From Afipia sp. (GTDB taxonomy: Bacteria; Pseudomonadota; Alphaproteobacteria; Rhizobiales; Xanthobacteraceae): DNA of 64,000 nt. Both the position numbers and the translations under genes were made by a program. The notes under the pieces were generated by a model. The model had not been told where the DNA came from. It made no database searches and saw only the letters and a program-made list of their open reading frames with translations. The stretch covers positions 444,950 to 508,949 of the forward strand of contig JAFKER010000005.1 in the NCBI GenBank assembly GCA_017308595.1, written 5' to 3'. Of the stretch, positions 20,370 through 28,792 are shown piece by piece (the first letter of the stretch is position 1; each line of letters opens with the position of its first letter).

Positions 20370-21383
20370 TTACGCCGGAACCGCATGGCGGTGGTCCTGC
20401 TGACGCTCGATCAGCAGCTTTTGTTCCCATGCCAGCGCATGACGGGCGATGGTGTCGAGGTCATCATACTGCGGTGTCCAGTCAAGCGTCGCGCGGATGC
20501 GGGCCGTATCCGCGATCATGGTCATGATGTCACCCGGGCGGCGATCGGCATACTGAACCGCGAAGTTGCGGCCTGATGCGCGGCGCACCGCCTCGATGGT
20601 TTCGAGCACGGAATAGCCGCGGCCATAACCGCAGTTCAGCGTGGCGGATGGGCCGCCCTGTTCGAGATATCTCAGTGCAGCGCGATGCGCTTCAGCCAGG
20701 TCGCTGACGTGAATGAAGTCGCGAACGCAGCTTCCATCGGTGGTCGGGTAGTCTGTGCCGTACACATCGATCTTGGCACGTTGGCCGGTGGCAGCCTCAA
20801 CGGCAATCTTCAGAAGATGCGTCGCGCCGACGGTGGCGAGGCCGATGCGTGCCTGCGGGTCGGCGCCGGCGACGTTGAAATAACGCAGCACCACGTAGTG
20901 CATGCCGTGCGCAGAGGCGACGTCATGCAGCATGATCTCGGTCATCAGCTTCGATGAGCCGTAAGGCGAGAGTGGGCGTGTCGGCGCTTCTTCCGCGACA
21001 GGCGTGCGGTCCGGATTGCCGTAGACGGCGGCGGTGGATGAGAAGATGAAGCGGCTGATGTTGCACTTGACCGCGGCATTGAGAAGATTGCGCGTGGTCA
21101 TGGTGTTGTTGCGGTAATAGCCGAGCGGATCTCGCATCGAATCCGGCACGACGACTGAACCAGCGAAATGGATGATGGAATCGACATTGTGTGCGGCGAT
21201 CACGCCCTCGACGAGGTTCTCGTCCGCGACATCGCCGATGAACAGCGGCACGCCTTCCGGCAGGAATTGCGAGAAGCCGGTCGAAAGATTGTCGACCACG
21301 ACAACGCTTTCGCCCGCATCGACCAGCGCGCGAACCGTATGGCTGCCGATATAACCCGCACCTCCGGTTACCAAAACTGTCAT
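20370..21383 (-). CDS. galE: UDP-glucose 4-epimerase
   Basis: A short-chain dehydrogenase/reductase-fold epimerase of 337 residues interconverting UDP-glucose and UDP-galactose. It shows the NAD-binding GGAGYIGS near the N-terminus, Ser-Ser-Thr at FSSTAAVYG, the YGSSK catalytic Tyr/Lys and the RYFNVAGAD segment typical of GalE. It opens the LPS-core region and is divergent from waaC, with a 188-base gap. It would feed galactose or related sugars to the core or O-chain. Confidence 0.92.
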   Translation of the reverse strand: MTVLVTGGAGYIGSHTVRALVDAGESVVVVDNLSTGFSQFLPEGVPLFIGDVADENLVEGVIAAHNVDSIIHFAGSVVVPDSMRDPLGYYRNNTMTTRNLLNAAVKCNISRFIFSSTAAVYGNPDRTPVAEEAPTRPLSPYGSSKLMTEIMLHDVASAHGMHYVVLRYFNVAGADPQARIGLATVGATHLLKIAVEAATGQRAKIDVYGTDYPTTDGSCVRDFIHVSDLAEAHRAALRYLEQGGPSATLNCGYGRGYSVLETIEAVRRASGRNFAVQYADRRPGDIMTMIADTARIRATLDWTPQYDDLDTIARHALAWEQKLLIERQQDHRHAVPA

Positions 21384-21571
21384 GGCATTCCAATCTGCAT
21401 TGCTTCCGCGCCTGTCTCTCGCGCTGTCGGCGCGGAATGTGGAGCGAACTTCTTGCCGGAAGCTTGCAGAGAAACGATGGAAATGGGGTATAAGACCGGA
21501 ACTTCGCGGGGAATCCCTTGGATTTTCCCGCAGGAACGCGGTTTATGGTTTCCAAAACGTAACGCTTCTTA

Positions 21572-22546
21572 ATGAGTTCAACGCCCATCACGCCGATGCA
21601 CGGTATTCTGTTCATCAAGACCTCATCGCTCGGCGATGTCGTGCACCACATGCCGGCTGTGACCGATGTGCGGCGGCGTTATCCGGATGCGCGGCTGACA
21701 TGGGTTGTGGAAGAAGCATTTGCGCCGCTGGCGCGGCTTCATCCCGCGATTAGCGAAGTGATACCGGTTTCGACACGGCGCTGGCGCTCGCAATTGCTGC
21801 ACGGTGCGACATGGAGCGAGATCTCTGCCTTCAAGGAGAAGTTGAAGTCGGCGAGGGCCGAGAAGGTGATCGATACGCAGGGTCTGATTCGTTCTGCAAT
21901 GATCGCGCGAGCGGCATTAGGCGAACGCCACGGCTACGATGCAGCGAGCATCAAGGAGCCCGTGGCGTCATGGTTCTATGACGTCAAGCACGCCGTTGCC
22001 CGCGATCAGCATGCGGTGACGCGCAACAGGACGCTCACCGGATTGAGCCTCGGCTACTCACCCGATGCGGCAATTGATTACGGGCTGATCAGGCCGCCGC
22101 GCACCGATGGCTCGCGTTACGCGGTGCTGTTTCACGGCACATCGCGGGCGTCGAAGGAATGGCGCGAAGTCGACTGGATTGGCACCGGCAAGTGGTTGCA
22201 CGCGCAGGGCCTTGAGGTTGTGCTGCCGTGGGGCAATGAGCGCGAACGCCTGCGTTCCGAGCGGCTCAAAGCTGCGATTCCCGGGAGCCGGATTCTCGAC
22301 CGCCTGCCGCTGGATGAAACAGCGAAGGTGATTGCCAATGCTTCGCTGGTGGTCGGCGTCGATACAGGCTTGCTGCATCTGGCGGCGGCTTATGAAGTGC
22401 CGCTCATCGCGGTGTTTCTTGCAACCGATCCGGGGCTGACAGGACCGGTCGGCAATGGGCCGATCACCGTGGTCGGCGGGAAGGATGTTTATCCGTCATT
22501 CGAGCGGGTGATTGAAGCAGCGGAGAAATTGCCGCTCAAGCGCTAA
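21572..22546 (+). CDS. waaC: LPS heptosyltransferase I
   Basis: A GT9-family enzyme of 324 residues that adds the first L-glycero-D-manno-heptose to Kdo2-lipid A at the cytoplasmic face. The N-terminus ILFIKTSSLGDVVHHMPAV and the ADP-heptose-binding end (VVGVDTGLLHLAAAYEVP) are characteristic, and ALFLATDPG replaces the longer loop of WaaF as usual for WaaC. The gene converges on gmhB with an 11-base overlap of the two 3' ends. The start ATG 21572 has no strong ribosome site; ATG 21596 is an alternative. Confidence 0.88.
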   Translation: MSSTPITPMHGILFIKTSSLGDVVHHMPAVTDVRRRYPDARLTWVVEEAFAPLARLHPAISEVIPVSTRRWRSQLLHGATWSEISAFKEKLKSARAEKVIDTQGLIRSAMIARAALGERHGYDAASIKEPVASWFYDVKHAVARDQHAVTRNRTLTGLSLGYSPDAAIDYGLIRPPRTDGSRYAVLFHGTSRASKEWREVDWIGTGKWLHAQGLEVVLPWGNERERLRSERLKAAIPGSRILDRLPLDETAKVIANASLVVGVDTGLLHLAAAYEVPLIAVFLATDPGLTGPVGNGPITVVGGKDVYPSFERVIEAAEKLPLKR

Positions 22547-23060
22547 CGCGCTTGGTCAAAATCCCTTCGACAAAGCCCGCGATATCCGTTCCCGAAAATA
22601 GATAGCCGTCAATCCCTGCAGCCTTGCCCGCATCGAGATCGCGCTGCTTGTCGCCGATGACGAAGCTGCGCTCGCGGTCCACGGGCCAGTGCTTCATCAG
22701 GTCGAGAACCATGCCTGCTTGCGGCTTGCGCCAGTCGCATTCGCGCGTGTACGCGGGAACCACGCCGTCGGGATGATGAGGGCAATAGCGGAAGTCATCG
22801 ATGCGCGCGCCCTCGCGCAGGAGTTCATCGCGCATCCAGCTATGCAGTGTGCGAACATCGTCTTCCGAGAAGAAGCCGCGCGCGACGCCGGACTGGTTGG
22901 TGAAAACGAAGACGTAATAGCCGGCTTCGTTGAGCGCCCTGATCGCCGAGGCGATTCCCGGCATCCAGCGCAACCGCTCGCGGGTGCCGACATAGGCATC
23001 GTCGAGATTGATGACGCCGTCGCGGTCGAGAAACGCCGCAGGCTTCTTGTCTGCGCTCAT
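22536..23060 (-). CDS. gmhB: D-glycero-D-manno-heptose 1,7-bisphosphate phosphatase
   Basis: A HAD-family phosphatase of 174 residues that removes the 7-phosphate in ADP-heptose synthesis. It has the DxD nucleophile pair in FLDRDGVIN (Asp12, Asp14), FTNQSG and the late GDKQRDLDAG. The zinc loop is altered: Cys93, His95 and Cys108 are in place, but the fourth expected ligand is Trp110 (CDWRKP instead of CxCRKP). The gene overlaps gmhA by 4 bases (ATGA), so the two are translationally coupled. Confidence 0.9.
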   Translation of the reverse strand: MSADKKPAAFLDRDGVINLDDAYVGTRERLRWMPGIASAIRALNEAGYYVFVFTNQSGVARGFFSEDDVRTLHSWMRDELLREGARIDDFRYCPHHPDGVVPAYTRECDWRKPQAGMVLDLMKHWPVDRERSFVIGDKQRDLDAGKAAGIDGYLFSGTDIAGFVEGILTKRVSA

Positions 23061-23650
23061 TTTGCTTTTGTCGCCACGATCAGCGTTTGTTCGACTTCGT
23101 CGCAGATCGCGTGCATCGCCATCATGTGAACCTGCTGAATCACCGGCGTATCGTCGGTCGGCGCGATGAACAGATGATCGCAGGCGGCGCGCATGCTCTC
23201 GCCCTTGGTTCCTGTGAAACCAACTGTCGTGACGCCAAGGTCGCGCGCCACCTTGAGCGCAGCAAGAATGTTCGGCGAGCGGCCCGATGTGGTGAGGGCG
23301 AACAACACGTCGCCACGCTTCGCCAACCCCTGCACCTGCCGCGCGAAGATCTGCTCAAAGCCGTAATCGTTGGCAATGGCGGTCAGTGCGGATGTGTCGG
23401 TGGTGAGCGCGATGGCGGCCCAGCCGGGACGTTCCTGCTTGTAACGCCCGACGATCTCGGCGGCGATATGCTGCGCATCTGCCGCGCTGCCCCCATTGCC
23501 GATCAACAGCAGCTTGTTGCCTGCCTTCAGCGCATCCGCGACCGCGCGCGCGATGGTGTGCGTTGTCGTGCGCAGGTCGGTGCTCTGTACCGCCCTGGTC
23601 AGGCCATCGAGCGAACTTTGGAAATGGGCTGCGATCCGGTCCTGGCTCAC
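23057..23650 (-). CDS. gmhA: Sedoheptulose-7-phosphate isomerase
   Basis: A SIS-domain enzyme of 197 residues that makes D-glycero-D-manno-heptose 7-phosphate, the first step of ADP-heptose synthesis. It shows the sugar-phosphate-binding NGGSAADAQHIAAE, the FALTTSGRSPN loop and the metal-binding His/Glu near the C-terminus (QVHMMAMHAICDEVE). It follows waaF on the same strand after 99 bases and is coupled to gmhB downstream. The gap holds a tandem 11-base repeat (gcaagtagggt twice). Confidence 0.93.
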   Translation of the reverse strand: MSQDRIAAHFQSSLDGLTRAVQSTDLRTTTHTIARAVADALKAGNKLLLIGNGGSAADAQHIAAEIVGRYKQERPGWAAIALTTDTSALTAIANDYGFEQIFARQVQGLAKRGDVLFALTTSGRSPNILAALKVARDLGVTTVGFTGTKGESMRAACDHLFIAPTDDTPVIQQVHMMAMHAICDEVEQTLIVATKAK

Positions 23651-23749
23651 ATGTCACCGTGTCGTTTGATGATCGTTCAGTGGTAGTCACAGCGCGATAG
23701 CGGCGCAAGTAGGGTGCAAGTAGGGTACGAGTGCGGCCAGTTGTCGAGA

Positions 23750-24811
23750 TTAACGGGCTTCGGCCATCACGCGCTGTGCAGTCTCCACCACCTGTGAAGC
23801 CGGAATATCGCGCATGCAGTGATGGTCGTTCTGGGTGCAGACGGGCTTGTGGCAGGGCTGGCAGGGCAGGTCGGTCGGACGCTTGATGGTGGCGGCGAGG
23901 CCGTTCAGCGGCGCCCAGTGATAGGGACTGGTGGGGCCGAAAATACCGATCGCCGGGGTGCCGATGGCGGCGGCGATGTGCATCAGCCCGGAGTCATTGG
24001 AGATCACGGTTTTTGCCGCGGCCATGGCCATGATGCCATTGCGCAGGTCGGTGCCGGTGAGATCGCGCACGCGCGGTCCGGCAAAATTGACGATCTCTGT
24101 TGCGATGGTCTTCTCGCCGGGGCCGCCGACGACCCAGACATCGAGCCCCCGTTCGGCGAACATTTTTGCGGCCTCGGCGTAATAGGTCCAGCGCTTGGAG
24201 GCGCCGACCGACCCCGGCGCCAGCGCTACGGCGAATGTCTGGCCGAGATTGTTGGCCTGCCGCCAGGCGGCGACGTCAGCAGGCGGCACCACAAGCTGGG
24301 GCACCGGCCATTCCTTCGGCAGCGGCGCATCGGCGGGCAGGGCAAGGGCGGCGTTCTTGTCGATGAAGCGGGGCATGCTGCGCTCGCCCCAGCGCCAGTC
24401 GTTGATCAGTCCGAAACGGACCTCGCCGACCCATCCGGTACGCTGGGGGATTCCCGCCAACGTCGGCGCGATGGCCGATTTCCAGGTCCGGGGCATGACC
24501 AGCGCGGTGCCGTATCCGGCGGCGCGGAATTGCTCCGCCAGCGCCCATTGCTTCTTCAGGGCCAGTTGCCCGCGCGGCAGGTCCCAGACGATGCCCTTGC
24601 GGACGCCGGGCATGTAATCGACCAGCGGCGCGCAGAGGCTGGTGACCAGCAGATCCACCGGCCGGTTAGGCCAACGCTCCTTGAGTACCCGGACCACCGT
24701 ATGTCCGCGCACGAAGTCGCCGATCCACATATACGGAACGACCAGAACCGGGCTGGTTTCCGTCGGATCGGGCGCTACCCCAATATCGCTTAGAAATGAA
24801 TTTTTATTCAT
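23750..24811 (-). CDS. waaF: LPS heptosyltransferase II
   Basis: A GT9-family enzyme of 353 residues adding the second heptose of the inner core. It has VLVVPYMWIGDFVRGHTVV near the start, ALAPGSVGASKRW in the middle, and SNDSGLMHIAAAIGTP, the ADP-heptose site. Near the end comes the WaaF hallmark: a cysteine-rich stretch with LPCQPCHKPVC and HHCM. It starts a minus-strand unit waaF-gmhA-gmhB and stands back to back with hldD, about 200 bases apart. Confidence 0.93.
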   Translation of the reverse strand: MNKNSFLSDIGVAPDPTETSPVLVVPYMWIGDFVRGHTVVRVLKERWPNRPVDLLVTSLCAPLVDYMPGVRKGIVWDLPRGQLALKKQWALAEQFRAAGYGTALVMPRTWKSAIAPTLAGIPQRTGWVGEVRFGLINDWRWGERSMPRFIDKNAALALPADAPLPKEWPVPQLVVPPADVAAWRQANNLGQTFAVALAPGSVGASKRWTYYAEAAKMFAERGLDVWVVGGPGEKTIATEIVNFAGPRVRDLTGTDLRNGIMAMAAAKTVISNDSGLMHIAAAIGTPAIGIFGPTSPYHWAPLNGLAATIKRPTDLPCQPCHKPVCTQNDHHCMRDIPASQVVETAQRVMAEAR

Positions 24812-25014
24812 TAATTGAGGGGTTTCGGCCGGTTGTGACAGGTCCGGGAGAATTGTGGACGATCAGCCGGTTACCGCGTCCCCCGCACGGCGTCCAGATC
24901 GTTTTCACCGGTCCGCAGCTCATCCCCGGCCTTCACCAAGCCGATGGACGTGAGTTGCCTGAGGGGCGGGGTTGGGGCAAAGGTGACGCGCATTATCCAG
25001 GGCGGGATTCCTTC
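24812..25014. promoter_or_regulatory. Divergent control region of waaF and hldD
   Basis: About 200 bases separate the start codons of waaF (minus) and hldD (plus). They must hold promoters for both arms of the heptose locus. The waaF-proximal 30 bases are AT-rich. A longer hldD frame runs back through the region to 24796, but it has no family match before residue 74, so I treat it as non-coding. I could not assign -35 and -10 boxes. Confidence 0.4.
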
Positions 25015-25995
25015 ATGCTGTTGGTGACCGGTGGAGCCGGTTTTATCGGATCGAACATCGTCGCCGCCCTCAACGAGGCGGGCCGCGCGGACGTGGCCGT
25101 TTGCGACTTTCTCGGCTCTGACGGCAAGTGGCGCAATCTCGCCAAGCGCCAGCTCGCCGACATCGTTCCGCCTGCGGAACTGATGTCATGGCTGAACGGC
25201 CGCAAGCTCGATGCGGTCATCCATATGGGCGCGATTTCGGAAACCACCGCGACCGACGGCGATCTTGTGATCGAGACGAATTTCCGCCTCTCGATGCGGC
25301 TGCTCGACTGGTGCACGGCCAATTCAGTGCCTTTCATCTACGCCTCGTCGGCTGCGACCTATGGCGATGGCGATCAGGGTTTTCGCGACGACGAGTCGCT
25401 TGCTGCGCTGAAGCAGCTCCGCCCGATGAATCTCTACGGCTGGAGCAAGCATCTGTTCGACCTCGCGCTGATCGAGCGCGTGGCCAAGGGCGAGAAGATG
25501 CCGCCGCAATGGGCGGGCCTGAAATTCTTCAACGTGTTCGGCCCGAACGAGTACCACAAAGGCACGATGATGAGCGTGCTGGCCAAGCGTTTCGACGACA
25601 TTCGCGAAGGCCGCGTCGTGCAGCTCTTCAAGTCGCATCGCGACGGTATCGCCGACGGCGACCAGCGCCGCGATTTCATCCATGTCGATGATGTGGTGTG
25701 CGTCATCATGTGGCTGCTGGCGACACGCTCGGTGAGCGGCCTGTTCAATGTCGGCACGGGTCATGCTCGCAGCTTCCGCGACCTGATCCTGGCGGCCTAT
25801 AGCGCCCTCGGCACGAAGCCGAACGTCGAATACATCGACATGCCGGAACAAATTCGCGGCAGCTACCAGTACTTCACGCAGGCGGAGGTCGATCATCTGC
25901 GCGGCGCGGGCTATAATGGCGGCTTCACGACGCTTGAAGACGGCGTCGGCAGCTATGTCAGGGATTTTCTCGACCGGCCCGATCGCTACCGCTGA
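25015..25995 (+). CDS. hldD: ADP-L-glycero-D-manno-heptose 6-epimerase
   Basis: A 326-residue SDR-type epimerase for the last step of ADP-heptose synthesis. It has the NADP-binding GGAGFIGSNIV, IHMGAISETTATD, YASSAATYGDG, the catalytic Tyr/Lys in NLYGWSKH and the HldD-specific LKFFNVFGPNEYHKG. ATG 25015 is chosen because homology begins there; the frame extends upstream to 24796. It heads a plus-strand unit with hldE (27 bases on), waaL and the dehydratase gene. Confidence 0.93.
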   Translation: MLLVTGGAGFIGSNIVAALNEAGRADVAVCDFLGSDGKWRNLAKRQLADIVPPAELMSWLNGRKLDAVIHMGAISETTATDGDLVIETNFRLSMRLLDWCTANSVPFIYASSAATYGDGDQGFRDDESLAALKQLRPMNLYGWSKHLFDLALIERVAKGEKMPPQWAGLKFFNVFGPNEYHKGTMMSVLAKRFDDIREGRVVQLFKSHRDGIADGDQRRDFIHVDDVVCVIMWLLATRSVSGLFNVGTGHARSFRDLILAAYSALGTKPNVEYIDMPEQIRGSYQYFTQAEVDHLRGAGYNGGFTTLEDGVGSYVRDFLDRPDRYR

Positions 25996-26022
25996 TCAGG
26001 CAACAGGAATACAGGCGTTCTC

Positions 26023-27495
26023 ATGTTCGACTTTGACGCGCTGTCGCAAGCGATTGTCCGCCAGACCGTGCTGTGTGTCGGCGATTTGATGCTGGACGAG
26101 TTCGTCTATGGCGAAGTCTCGCGCATCTCGCCGGAAGCACCGGCGCCGGTGATTGCCGCGCGCCGCAGCGAACTCAATGTCGGCGGTGCGGGCAACGTGG
26201 CGCGCAACATTGCGGCGCTCGGCGCGAGGTGCATTTTTGTCGGTCTCGTCGGCAGCGACGCTGCAGGCGAAATGCTGAAGGTTGAACTGGCGAAGGAAAC
26301 CTTCATCGAGCCGTTGCTGGTTACGGACCCTGCGCGCCCGACCACACGTAAGGTGCGCTTCGTCTCGGAACATTTCTCGACACATATGCTGCGCGCTGAC
26401 TGGGAACTGTCCGCGCCCGCGTCGGAAGTCACCGAGCGAAAGCTGATCGATGCGGTTGTCTCGGCGTTGCCGCGCGCGGACATTGTGCTGCTTTCAGATT
26501 ACGCCAAGGGCGTGCTCACTGCGCGGGTGATCCGCAATGTCATCGACGCCGCGCGCAAGCTCGGCAAGCCGGTGATCGTCGATCCCAAGAGCGCCAATCT
26601 TGCGATCTATCGCGGTGCGACGCTGCTGACGCCGAACCGCAAGGAATTTGCCGAAGCCACTCGCCGCCGCATCCAGTCGGATGCCGACATTGCCGATGCA
26701 TCGATCGAGGCGCTGCGCACCGCTGATGCCGAAGCCGTGCTGGTAACCAAAAGCGAAGACGGCATGACGCTGGCGCATCGTGATGGCACGTTGATCCATG
26801 TACCGGCACAGCCTGCGAAGGTGCGCGATGTCTCCGGTGCAGGCGACACCGTGGCGGCTGTGCTGGCGGTGACCATGGCGGCGGGAACGGATTGGGATAC
26901 AGCGCTGCGCTGCGCGGCGGCGGGCGCTGCCGTTGCCGTGAGCAAGCCGGGCACCGCGACGGTGTCTCTGGCAGAATTGCGACGGAAAATCTTGCCGCAT
27001 GCCTCGCTCGCGGCAGAAGAGAAAATCGCCTCGACCGCCAGCGACTTGGACGCACGCGTTTCCGAATGGCGCGCACAGGGATTGCGCGTCGGTTTCACCA
27101 ATGGCTGTTTCGATATTCTCCATCCCGGTCATGTCCGCGTCATTACACAGGCGCGCGCCGCGTGCGATCGCCTGATCCTCGGCCTGAACAGCGATGCGTC
27201 GGTGCGCCGCCTCAAGGGGCCAGAACGGCCGGTGCAGGACGAGCGTTCGCGTGCCGAGGTGCTTGCCGCGCTGGAAGCTGTCGATCTCGTCGTGATCTTC
27301 GAACAGGACACGCCGCTGGAGCTGATCACGCAGATCAAGCCGAGCGTGCTGGTTAAAGGCGGCGATTACACCCGCGAGCAGGTCGTCGGTCACGAGATCG
27401 TTGCTGCGAATGGCGGCGAGGTGGTGCTGGTCGATATCCTTCCCGGTCACAGCACCACATCGTTGGTCAAGCGCGCGCGAGAGAACAAGGCATGA
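26023..27495 (+). CDS. hldE: Bifunctional heptose-7-P kinase / heptose-1-P adenylyltransferase
   Basis: A 490-residue fusion as in E. coli HldE/RfaE. The kinase domain (about 1-330) is of the ribokinase type, with [17 protein letters not shown] near the start and the catalytic GAGDT at about residue 270. The nucleotidyltransferase domain (about 355-490) has [13 protein letters not shown]. The two activities lie either side of the GmhB phosphatase step. It overlaps waaL by 4 bases. Confidence 0.95.
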   Translation: MFDFDALSQAIVRQTVLCVGDLMLDEFVYGEVSRISPEAPAPVIAARRSELNVGGAGNVARNIAALGARCIFVGLVGSDAAGEMLKVELAKETFIEPLLVTDPARPTTRKVRFVSEHFSTHMLRADWELSAPASEVTERKLIDAVVSALPRADIVLLSDYAKGVLTARVIRNVIDAARKLGKPVIVDPKSANLAIYRGATLLTPNRKEFAEATRRRIQSDADIADASIEALRTADAEAVLVTKSEDGMTLAHRDGTLIHVPAQPAKVRDVSGAGDTVAAVLAVTMAAGTDWDTALRCAAAGAAVAVSKPGTATVSLAELRRKILPHASLAAEEKIASTASDLDARVSEWRAQGLRVGFTNGCFDILHPGHVRVITQARAACDRLILGLNSDASVRRLKGPERPVQDERSRAEVLAALEAVDLVVIFEQDTPLELITQIKPSVLVKGGDYTREQVVGHEIVAANGGEVVLVDILPGHSTTSLVKRARENKA

Positions 27496-28790
27496 CCGCG
27501 AACGTGTCCGATCCTTCGGTTCACGCGTCGCCGTCGATCTGGAGCAATACGCCCGCATGGACCAAGGCTGCGGACATTGCCGTGGTGTTGCTTGCGGTCT
27601 CGCTGCCGTGGTCCACGTCATTGGTCGCCATTTTTGCGGTCGCGTGGCTGTTCTTGCTTATTCCGACGGCGGAAAGGCGGGATATCGCGAACTTTCTAAG
27701 CCGTCCCGCCTGCTGGGTGCCGGCTCTGCTTTTTGCGCTGGCGGCAGCAGGAATGCTCTGGGCTTCGGATATTCCCTGGACATCGCGCTTTCACAGTCTT
27801 GGTCAAGTAGCGAAGCTTCTGGCAATTCCGATTCTCATTCTGCATTTTGAGAAATCCGGACGCGGTCTTTGGGTCTTGGCCGGGTTTGTTGCGTCCTGTG
27901 CGGTCGTCATGCTCCTGTCGTGGGCGATGTTCATCGATCCGCGTCTGATTGTCGGATCATCGGGAATTCCGGGGGTTCCGGTGAAGAACACCATCGCGCA
28001 GGCGCAGGAGTTTACCTTGTGCGCGTTTGGTGCGCTTGGCGCAGCGATGGTTGCGCTTTCGCGAGGCATGAAACGCGTTGCGCTGGTTCTTGCGCTCCTG
28101 GCCATTGGCTTTGTCGCCAACCTGGTGTTCGTCTCGAATTCACGGACGGCTCTGATTTGTGTTCCAATTCTGTTCGCTCTGTTTGTCGCGATGTTTTTCA
28201 GCGGACGGATGGCGGCTTCGCTTGTCGTGGCAGCCATCGTCGCAGGTGTTCTCGCATGGAATACGTCATCCTATCTGCGCTTTCGGGTTGAAAGCGTGCT
28301 CACCGAATATCGGGCCTATCGCGGGTCCAACGCCGTGACATCCGCGGGGCAGCGCTTGGAGTTCTGGCGCAAGTCACTGAAATTTTTTGAGGCCGCTCCC
28401 GTACTCGGCCACGGCACAGGCTCTACGAAAACGTTGTTCGAACGCGATGCTGTGGGGCAGACCGGAGTTTCGGCCGAGGTCATTGCCAATCCCCACAATC
28501 AAACGCTGAATGTCGCCATCCAGTGGGGTGCCCTCGGCGTCATTCTTCTCTATCTGATGTGGATCGTGCACCTGCGGATGTTTGTTGGCCATGAAGGACT
28601 ATTTGCGTGGATCGGTTTGGCCGCTGTTACGCAAAATTTCTTCAGTTCGCTGCTGAACTCCCATCTGTTCGATTTCACGGAAGGATGGATTTACGTCCTT
28701 GCAGTCGGAGCGGCGGGGGGCATGGTCCTTCGAGATCGGCGTGGAACCGGAACTGATTTGCAGCCATCGACACAAACGGGGCAAGCTTGA
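27492..28790 (+). CDS. waaL: O-antigen ligase / polymerase-like membrane protein
   Basis: A 432-residue protein with about ten to twelve membrane segments and the Wzy_C/WaaL pattern: [11 protein letters not shown] in one segment, a large periplasmic loop with GHGTG, then the conserved [14 protein letters not shown] containing the His and Asn seen in ligases. It joins O-chain from undecaprenyl carrier to lipid A-core at the periplasmic face. WaaL and Wzy polymerases are hard to separate by sequence. The link to hldE (4-base overlap) favours ligase; no other Wzy candidate is in the window. Confidence 0.75.
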   Translation: MTANVSDPSVHASPSIWSNTPAWTKAADIAVVLLAVSLPWSTSLVAIFAVAWLFLLIPTAERRDIANFLSRPACWVPALLFALAAAGMLWASDIPWTSRFHSLGQVAKLLAIPILILHFEKSGRGLWVLAGFVASCAVVMLLSWAMFIDPRLIVGSSGIPGVPVKNTIAQAQEFTLCAFGALGAAMVALSRGMKRVALVLALLAIGFVANLVFVSNSRTALICVPILFALFVAMFFSGRMAASLVVAAIVAGVLAWNTSSYLRFRVESVLTEYRAYRGSNAVTSAGQRLEFWRKSLKFFEAAPVLGHGTGSTKTLFERDAVGQTGVSAEVIANPHNQTLNVAIQWGALGVILLYLMWIVHLRMFVGHEGLFAWIGLAAVTQNFFSSLLNSHLFDFTEGWIYVLAVGAAGGMVLRDRRGTGTDLQPSTQTGQA

Positions 28791-28792
28791 CC

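Noticed and set aside
24796-25014. An N-terminal extension of HldD, or a small gene, in the waaF-hldD gap
   Set aside because: The frame is open, but has no family match before the GGAGFIG start and overlaps the waaF start codon.
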